The notes under the pieces: model-generated
Database searches by the model: none
What the model saw: only the letters and a program-made list of their open reading frames with translations
What the model was told of the DNA's origin: nothing
Translations under genes and position numbers: made by a program
NCBI GenBank assembly: GCA_949297205.1
Contig: CASFSH010000021.1
Location: 1 to 10,434 of the forward strand
Source of the DNA: an uncultured Bacillota bacterium
GTDB lineage: Bacteria > Bacillota > Clostridia > UBA1381
DNA length: 10,434 nucleotides
Reading direction: 5' to 3'
Shown: one piece after another, positions 1 through 4,552 of the stretch
Numbering within the stretch: position 1 is the stretch's first letter
Layout of the letters: each line of letters opens with the position of its first letter

Positions 1-591
1 ATCCATTTCCCAATGACCGTATTCTTCTCGACTCTCTATTTCTTCATCTCTTTGGCTTATGCTTATTCCTTTTTTGTTATTTGTAGCTGTCCTGACTTCG
101 TTATACTTACGCTTTTTACTTTCTTTTTTCACAGGTAAATGCTTGTTGCTTAAATTGGGGAACAATCCTTCATCAATGTAATTATATATCGTTTTATATG
201 AAATTGTTGTTTTGAATTTTCCGCTATTTTTTATGAATTCTGCAGTTGCATAAGGCGACATCTTCTCATCTATGATAAGTCTTTCTATTTCTTTTACAAG
301 CTCATAATCATTGCCTATTTTGAGCATTGGTCCTTTGCTCGTACTTGCATAATCGTGTTTTTGCTGCCCTATATCGGCACTATATTCTTTCCTTGTTGTA
401 AGGTCTGTATTAAGCAACTCCGTCATTCCTTTAGATAGTTCTCTGCGTACAGTCCTTCCGGAACATCCTATTTCCAATGCTATCTTCTCGGATTTCATAC
501 CAATTTTGCTTAATGTTTCAATTTTTATTCTTTCTTCGTAATTTAGGTGTTTACCTTTTCTGTTTTTTGTGGTATTATTTATTTGACTCAT
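1..591 (-). CDS. IS30-family transposase, N-terminal 197 residues (partial)
   Basis: This is a DDE transposase that cuts and joins the ends of its own IS element. Reading the minus strand from the ATG at 589-591 gives an open frame of 197 codons to the window edge. It begins MSQINNTTKNRKGKHLNYEERIKIE in short, then an HTH_38-like helix-turn-helix at about residues 18-55 (EERIKIETLSKIGMKSEKIA, then GCSGRTVRREL), typical of IS30 proteins that bind the terminal repeats. The visible part ends in YGHWEMD, which matches the IS30 motif carrying the first catalytic aspartate; the second Asp and the Glu are beyond the edge. A weak purine-rich ribosome site (AAAAGAG) lies about 9 bases upstream. No frameshift is seen in the visible part. 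Its start codon lies inside one arm of a 13-bp inverted repeat, described separately. The family assignment is firm; whether the gene is complete is unknown. Confidence 0.88.
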   Translation of the reverse strand, partial: MSQINNTTKNRKGKHLNYEERIKIETLSKIGMKSEKIALEIGCSGRTVRRELSKGMTELLNTDLTTRKEYSADIGQQKHDYASTSKGPMLKIGNDYELVKEIERLIIDEKMSPYATAEFIKNSGKFKTTISYKTIYNYIDEGLFPNLSNKHLPVKKESKKRKYNEVRTATNNKKGISISQRDEEIESREEYGHWEMD

Positions 592-658
592 ATTGATTAC
601 TCTTTTCTATGTTTAGTTTGGTCACTTAACATTATATCAGAGTTCTCAATATGAGTCA
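584..658. repeat. 13-bp inverted repeat spanning the transposase start codon and its -35 region
   Basis: TGACTCATATTGA at 584-596 and its exact reverse complement at 646-658 are separated by 49 bp. The left arm contains the transposase ATG (589-591). Only RNA that starts outside the element would contain both arms, so the hairpin could hide the start codon on read-through transcripts. Confidence 0.6.
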
Positions 659-659
659 T
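631..659 (-). promoter_or_regulatory. Probable promoter of the IS30 transposase
   Basis: On the minus strand there is ATGACT (659-654), a 17-bp spacer, then TATAAT (636-631). Transcription would start near 624, about 33 bases before the ATG. The -35 hexamer overlaps the right arm (646-658) of the inverted repeat that also covers the start codon, so transcripts from this promoter would lack that arm. Confidence 0.55.
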
Positions 660-717
660 CTTTTTTGGTCATTTTATTTTACAACTTTTTATATTTTAAA
701 AAAATAGCTTTTTATTA

Positions 718-746
718 TTGACTTTATATTATATTTGTGCTATAAT
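718..746 (+). promoter_or_regulatory. Promoter of tRNA-Ser
   Basis: TTGACT (718-723), a 17-bp spacer and a perfect TATAAT (741-746) form a strong sigma-A promoter. Transcription should start near 753, leaving a leader of about 26 bases for RNase P to remove. The IS30 end lies only a few tens of bases upstream, so the insertion left this promoter intact. Confidence 0.85.
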
Positions 747-778
747 TATACTGTTGTATTTTTGAAATACCTATATTT

Positions 779-869
779 GGAGATGTATCGAAGTGGTCAT
801 AACGAGCACGATTGGAAATCGTGTTGTCCTTAACCGGGCACGTGGGTTCAAATCCCACCATCTCCGCCA
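779..869 (+). tRNA. tRNA-Ser (anticodon GGA)
   Basis: A full cloverleaf can be folded by eye. The 7-bp acceptor stem is GGAGATG (779-785) with CATCTCC (859-865), followed by discriminator G866 and an encoded CCA (867-869). The anticodon stem is CACGA/TCGTG around the loop TTGGAAA, which places anticodon GGA at 814-816 and reads UCC/UCU serine codons. The T arm is GTGGG-TTCAAAT-CCCAC (842-858). A long variable arm (about 824-841) with a TGTCC/GGGCA stem is the class II feature expected of serine tRNAs. All stems pair, so the gene looks functional. It stands alone, with its own promoter and terminator. Confidence 0.97.
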
Positions 870-875
870 AATTCG

Positions 876-910
876 GAACGGTAACTGTAATAGGTCACCG
901 TTCTTCTTTT
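876..910 (+). terminator. Terminator of tRNA-Ser
   Basis: The inverted repeat GAACGGT (876-882) / ACCGTTC (897-903) has a 14-base loop and is followed by TTCTTTT. It lies seven bases beyond the CCA end of the tRNA, where a tRNA terminator is expected. Confidence 0.7.
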
Positions 911-1018
911 ATAGGTTTCGATATATGAACTTTTGTAACAAAATCCCATTTAAAAACATTTTTGAAAATCATCTTCGACAATAAAGGGATAGTTTCTTTT
1001 ATCAAGGAGAAAAATGAC

Positions 1019-2232
1019 ATGAAATATTTTGATTATTTAAAAAATCTTGCCATTGCAGTTATTGATAAATGTACATTTATCAAAGATACAGAATATGGCG
1101 GTAAATTAGCTTTGTTGTACCCGTCAGGCGATGAAAAATATCCCAGTTTTTGGATGAGAGATTGTGCAATGATGGCCGAGAGCGGTCTGATTGAAAATGA
1201 CTTTTTTAAAAAATATGTAGAAATTATAGCTGAGTATGGACAAAATTCAGATATTCAAATATATTTAAAAAATGGTTTAATTGTACCTCCGTTTGCTGTA
1301 GCCGACCATATAAACCTAAATGGGAAACCGGTATTTTTCCCCGGCACTTACAGTGATACTGCTGATCAGGGGAACGGCAATTATGGATTTTATCCTCCGT
1401 TTTGCGACAATTATTATTTTATTTTAATGACATATTATTACATTCTTCAAAGTTCTGATACAAAGATTCTGGAAAATAATTACAATAATTTTAAACTTAT
1501 AACACGGCTAAAAAAAGCTTTTGAAGGATATAATGTAGATAGAAATACTGAGTTGTGCTATAGCCTAAGTGACAAATATACAGTGGATTGGGGATTCACT
1601 GACAGTGTAAAAAAAAGCGGATATCTGCTGATGCCATCTCTTTTAAGATATAATGCAGCGTGTGCAATGGAAAAGCTTACCGGAGAATACATATACAAAT
1701 TGACAGCCGAAAAAATCAAAAAAATATTATTCTTACTTTTCTTGATGAAAAAAGTGGCTGGATGTATTCTGCAACAGGTTTTTGCAAACAGCATGATGTA
1801 TGGGCTACGGCATATGCTGTATATCTCGGTTTAACAGATAATATAAATACAATTAAAGCCATTGCTTCATCATATATCAGTAAAACGGCGGTAGAAGATG
1901 GATATATAAGACATATTCTCACTACTGAAGATTTTGCTGTAAATACTGCTTGGGAATGTACCAAAACAAAGTATAATTCATATCAGAACGGAGCCTACTG
2001 GTCAACACCGCTTGGGTGGTATTTAACGGCACTGTATAAATATGATAAAACATTATGCGAAAAAATTACAGAGGATTTTATTAATCATACCGAAAAGTAT
2101 AAAAACCAAGGTGCACCGTATGAATGGATTAGCAAAAATACAATAAATTTCAGTGGAAAAATATACGGAACTTCAGGTGTTATGCCTTACATAGGATTAA
2201 AACATATATTGGAAAGTAATTCAACAAAATAA
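1019..2232 (+). pseudogene. Six-hairpin glycosidase-like protein, frameshifted
   Basis: The start at 1019 is supported by AAGGAG at 1004-1009. The reading frame runs to about residue 235 and then must move back one base (or gain one) near 1710-1724 to continue to the stop at 2232, giving about 404 residues. Without the shift translation ends at 1834 (271 aa). The two parts join into one sensible protein. Motifs resembling (alpha/alpha)6-barrel glycosidases are YPSFWMRDCAMM (about 41-52), VDWGFTD (about 189-195), then after the shift SGWMYSATG, QHDVWATAYAVYLGL, GAYWSTPLGWYLTAL and a C-terminal EWI...YGTSGV. There is no signal peptide, so it would act in the cytoplasm. The substrate and GH family are not recognised. 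The cause may be a recent mutation, a sequencing error in an A run, or transcriptional slippage. No clear promoter is seen between the tRNA terminator and the start. Confidence 0.72.
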
Positions 2233-2260
2233 TTGTAATCAAAATAAAATATTAAACCAT

Positions 2261-2302
2261 AAAAAAACTTGTTTTCGAAATAAAAACGAACACAAGTTTT
2301 TT
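2261..2302. terminator. Bidirectional terminator between convergent genes
   Basis: A hairpin with arms ACTTGTTTTCG and CGAACACAAGT (one mismatch, loop of about nine bases) is flanked by an A run on the left (2261-2267) and a T run on the right (2297-2302). On either strand this gives a stem followed by a U tract, serving both the plus-strand glycosidase-like gene and the minus-strand cluster that ends at 2363. Confidence 0.8.
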
Positions 2303-2362
2303 ATTATATTTGTTTTTTTTACCAATCCGAACAACAGTATGTTTTATAGCATTTTCATCAAT

Positions 2363-2557
2363 TTAATATATTTTCTGACTAAATATAAACCCAGTGTCAT
2401 AAAACTCCAAAGTTGACTTATTGAATATTAATGTATGTAACTTCTCACCTTCCATTATCCAATCATTATAATCTCTGTATGTAAAAATAAGTGATTCGCC
2501 TGTATCTTCCAGCTGCATTTCTCCAACATTAGTCTGCTGTAAATAACAGCATGCCAT
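2363..2557 (-). CDS. Hypothetical 64-residue protein, last gene of the XRE-Gfo/Idh cluster
   Basis: I do not recognise this protein. It begins MACCYLQQTNVGEMQLEDTG, is acidic overall with an aromatic, strand-like second half (residues such as FTYRDYNDWIMEGEKLHTLIF), and has no signal peptide or membrane segment. Its ATG lies 4 bases after the stop of the Gfo/Idh/MocA gene, which suggests translational coupling; the ribosome site is weak (AAGAAA). A stop codon lies just upstream in the same frame, so the ORF does not extend into the neighbour. It could be a real small protein or the remaining C-terminal tail of a larger gene lost by deletion. The bidirectional terminator at 2261-2302 closes the unit after it. 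Confidence 0.5.
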   Translation of the reverse strand: MACCYLQQTNVGEMQLEDTGESLIFTYRDYNDWIMEGEKLHTLIFNKSTLEFYDTGFIFSQKIY

Positions 2558-2561
2558 TTTC

Positions 2562-3503
2562 TTACATTATTTTATTATATGCCTTATCCATCATAACTGT
2601 CAAAGCAACCGCATCATCTATACCGCAGTCCCCGTCTGCTTTATTCGTCAGAAACTGTACCAGCGGTGAGGGGAGTTCCTCCTCCAAAGGCACATCCACC
2701 CATTCTTCCTGAGTTTTTAATGTTGCTTTCATAACCTTGTTATCAACCATTTTAACATACCCGTTTTCTCCGCCTATTTCCAAAACGGCCGGACAGCATT
2801 TTGAAACAAAGCCTGTTTCGTTTAAAGCAATAGCACCATCGGTATATGACATCATAGTAACAGCGTTATCCTCCACATTATCTTTATTTTTTGGATTTTC
2901 GCAGGCTATTGTAAAAGCAGATGAAAATATTTCAGGCATACCCAAAAACCAGTATGCAAGATACATACCATGTGCGCCTAAATCCATCATAGCACCGCCG
3001 CCGCACTGTTCTTTTGAATAAAAATGAGCCGGAAGCCAACCGTCGATACTTCCGCCGTGACAGTTGCGGTATCTGAAATAATTTATCTTTCCCAGTTCTC
3101 CGCTGTCAGTAATTTTCTTTACGGTACGGACAGGAGCATTGTATTTTTTTACCATGGAAATAACAAAATTCACCTTGTTATTTTCTATCTCCTCTTTGAT
3201 TTTTTGACTGTCCTCAGGATTTATGGTAAGTACCTTTTCGGTAAAGATATGCTTTTTTGCCTGTGCGGCTTTTATAATATAATTAGTATGAAGATTTGTT
3301 GAGGAGCATACTATAACACCCTCTGCCGAACTTTGCAAAAGTTCTTCTAAACATTCAAATTCCTTTAATCCCCATTTTTCACAAAATTCTTTTCTTTTAC
3401 TTTCATTCTCATCATATACTCCCACAACTTCACCATATTTCATTGCGGTTTTTAAATAATCTTCAGTATGAACGTGCCATACGCCTAAAATTGCTGTTTT
3501 CAT
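2562..3503 (-). CDS. Gfo/Idh/MocA-family NAD(P)-dependent oxidoreductase
   Basis: The family oxidises or reduces hydroxyl groups of sugars, inositols and related compounds with NAD(P). The 313-residue product has an N-terminal Rossmann fold (residues 1 to about 120) beginning MKTAILGVWHVHTEDY, with GVWHVH in place of the usual glycine-rich GxGxxG/A loop. The lysine motif normally written EKP appears as EKV at 89-91. The C-terminal alpha/beta domain carries CGGGAMMDLGAHGMYLAYWFLG (167-188 region), with Asp174 and His178 in the positions usual for catalytic residues. The length is at the short end for the family. The start at 3503 has a strong AAGGTGG about 9 bases upstream. It lies 50 bp after the XRE gene on the same strand and is probably co-transcribed with it. 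The substrate cannot be read from the sequence; the nearby glycosidase-like and FAD oxidoreductase genes suggest a sugar or sugar acid. Confidence 0.88.
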   Translation of the reverse strand: MKTAILGVWHVHTEDYLKTAMKYGEVVGVYDENESKRKEFCEKWGLKEFECLEELLQSSAEGVIVCSSTNLHTNYIIKAAQAKKHIFTEKVLTINPEDSQKIKEEIENNKVNFVISMVKKYNAPVRTVKKITDSGELGKINYFRYRNCHGGSIDGWLPAHFYSKEQCGGGAMMDLGAHGMYLAYWFLGMPEIFSSAFTIACENPKNKDNVEDNAVTMMSYTDGAIALNETGFVSKCCPAVLEIGGENGYVKMVDNKVMKATLKTQEEWVDVPLEEELPSPLVQFLTNKADGDCGIDDAVALTVMMDKAYNKIM

Positions 3504-3553
3504 TAAAAAATACCACCTTTTATATAAATTTTATTATTATTACTAATGTTATC

Positions 3554-3829
3554 TTATTTCTTATTCTCCCAAATTTTGTCAGGAAACATTGGAGTATTCA
3601 ATAAATCTCCCGGTTCTATGTTCAAAGCATCAGCTATATTATATAATACCTCAAGTGAAAAGGGACGTACAATATTAGGTGCTTCAATAGAACTTATGTG
3701 TGAACGGCTAACTCCTGACTTTTCCGCCAATTGCTCCTGAGACATCCCTCTCATCTTTCTGAGTGCCGCAATTGCTATACCAAGTTGTATAAATCGGTCT
3801 CTGTTTTTAAATTCAACTGATTTTGCCAT
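3554..3829 (-). CDS. XRE-family (Cro/CI type) helix-turn-helix regulator
   Basis: This 91-residue protein is almost entirely a single HTH_3/XRE domain, at about residues 16-77: LGIAIAALRKMRGMSQEQLAEKSGVSRSHISSIE and then LEVLYNIADALNIEPGDLL. The recognition helix is around SGVSRSHISSIE. There is no extra ligand-binding domain, so it is probably a simple DNA-binding repressor or activator. The start at 3829 has a consensus GGGAGG (3835-3840) five bases upstream. A strong promoter (3863-3891) and three TTGAGCA boxes lie upstream, a likely site for self-regulation. It is the first gene of a probable three-gene unit with the Gfo/Idh/MocA oxidoreductase, whose expression it may control. The domain call is firm; the target is inferred. 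Confidence 0.9.
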   Translation of the reverse strand: MAKSVEFKNRDRFIQLGIAIAALRKMRGMSQEQLAEKSGVSRSHISSIEAPNIVRPFSLEVLYNIADALNIEPGDLLNTPMFPDKIWENKK

Positions 3830-3862
3830 AAAAACCTCCCGAAATTATTATTTTTTTGTTTT

Positions 3863-3891
3863 ATTATAAAATAATTATATATAATAGTCAG
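3863..3891 (-). promoter_or_regulatory. Promoter of the XRE / Gfo-Idh-MocA unit
   Basis: On the minus strand: CTGACT (3891-3886), a 17-bp spacer, then a perfect TATAAT (3868-3863). Transcription should start near 3856, about 27 bases before the XRE start codon. The nearest TTGAGCA box begins about 45 bp upstream of the expected transcription start. Confidence 0.72.
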
Positions 3892-3900
3892 TATTTATCA

Positions 3901-3967
3901 TTGAGCATTAATCTTATATTTTGAGCAATAGTATAATATATCATGTGTTTTTTTAATTTATTGAGCA
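3901..3967. repeat. Three TTGAGCA boxes, candidate regulator-binding sites
   Basis: Identical heptamers occur at 3901-3907, 3921-3927 and 3961-3967. Their starts are 20 and 40 bp apart, so all lie on roughly the same face of the helix. They are followed by A/T-rich bases (TTA, ATA, AAT). They lie immediately upstream of the XRE promoter -35 box. This arrangement suits cooperative binding of a regulator, perhaps the XRE protein itself. The sites are not palindromic, which is unusual for XRE operators. Confidence 0.45.
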
Positions 3968-3986
3968 AATAAAAATTAGTTAATGA

Positions 3987-4274
3987 GAAGATTATAAAAA
4001 TTATTTGTCAACAAAATATTACGAAACTTATTATTCAAAACATATAGTCAATTCAGGTAAAGCTGATTATGTCGAAAGAAACAAAGAAATGATCAACAAA
4101 AGTGACTTCTGTATAATCTATTATAATAAAAACTATTCATCTCCAAGAAAAAAATTCAGTCACATAGATTTAACAGCTTATCAATCTAACGGCGGCACAA
4201 AAATTGCATATAATTATGTTTTAAAGAAAAATAAAACAATTATAAATATTTATGATAAATTAACAAATTCATGA
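3987..4274 (+). pseudogene. C-terminal remnant of a DUF1273/SLOG-like protein
   Basis: An open frame follows a TGA at 3984-3986 and encodes about 95 residues with no credible start; only a TTG at 4005 without a ribosome site is available. The residues YVERNKEMINKSDFCIIYYNKNY, then LTAYQSNGGTKIAYNYVLKKNKTIINI resemble the C-terminal half of the short YpsA/DUF1273 SLOG-like proteins common in Clostridia, in which the nucleotide-binding fold is completed by an N-terminal half starting near a GHR-type motif. That half is missing here: the DNA upstream is the XRE promoter region. SLOG proteins are thought to bind or process nucleotide ligands, but this fragment should be inactive. It was probably cut by a deletion or rearrangement that joined the XRE control region to it. 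The family match is from memory of the motifs. Confidence 0.6.
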
Positions 4275-4552
4275 TAGTTATTTTAGTTTTATTCCTGCAA
4301 ACTTTTTTATTTCATATAATCATTACATATATTCTATTCTAACATTTAAATAGGCTGTTGCAAAACTCAATAAGTTTGCAACAGCCTATTTGTGCTTTAT
4401 AAAAATAGCGCAAAACAAATGAAACGAAATGACATAACTCCTTTGCCCGAAAATGTCGCTAATACGTCATATAGTAAATTTCATTCATAACATAAAACGA
4501 ATTATATCCGATTTATATGGTCTGTACATTTTACTATATACCATTTTAATTA
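4275..4552. other. Gene-free stretch with a palindrome and unexplained DNA
   Basis: This 278-bp stretch separates the SLOG-like remnant from the convergent FAD oxidoreductase gene. It holds the 4348-4391 palindrome. The rest (4392-4552) carries no ORF of useful length, no tRNA and no clear promoter. A 10-bp inverted repeat (ATATAGTAAA 4469-4478 / TTTACTATAT 4530-4539) is present but is AT-rich and may be chance. On the minus strand a ribosome-site-like GGAG precedes an ATG with only 12 codons. It may be worn mobile-element DNA. Confidence 0.4.
4348..4391. terminator. Long palindrome, probable bidirectional terminator or mobile-element remnant
   Basis: A perfect 17-bp inverted repeat (4348-4364 with 4375-4391; core AGGCTGTTGCAAA / TTTGCAACAGCCT) folds with a short loop of about ten bases, partly closed by two more pairs. 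The outermost pairs are A-rich on one side and T-rich on the other, so each strand ends its stem in UAUUU, but no longer U tract follows. It lies between two convergent frames, where a shared terminator would be useful. The GGCTGTTGCAA core also resembles terminal repeats of some transposons, so a short palindromic mobile remnant is the alternative. Confidence 0.5.

Larger units (their letters stand above)
1..690 (-). mobile_element. IS30-family insertion sequence, one end (element runs off the left edge)
   Basis: The stretch contains the 5' part of an IS30-family transposase gene plus about 100 bp upstream of it. Upstream of the gene, TTTGGTCA occurs twice (617-624 and 664-671), and the second copy is followed by a TTTTATTTTACAAC stretch that probably lies at or near the element's terminal inverted repeat. 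The outer boundary (about 685-700) is a guess, because the other end is outside the window and the inverted repeat cannot be paired. The element stops just short of the tRNA-Ser promoter at 718. Confidence 0.6.

Noticed and set aside
793..984. Plus-strand 63-codon frame over the tRNA
   Set aside because: It reads through the tRNA-Ser gene and its terminator, and has no ribosome site or protein-like composition.
962..1018. Upstream start for the glycosidase-like gene
   Set aside because: AAGGAG at 1004-1009 fits the ATG at 1019, and the extra residues do not look like family sequence.
1717..1724. Programmed -1 ribosomal frameshift
   Set aside because: The slip site in frame is C AAA AAA, so the P-site tRNA would lose its first pair, and no clear downstream stem or pseudoknot was seen. 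Mutation or slippage by RNA polymerase is more likely.
2737..3302. Plus-strand frames opposite the Gfo/Idh/MocA gene
   Set aside because: They are antisense shadows of a gene with clear family motifs.
4469..4539. 10-bp inverted repeat ATATAGTAAA / TTTACTATAT
   Set aside because: The arms are AT-rich and 51 bp apart in AT-rich DNA; chance is a sufficient explanation.
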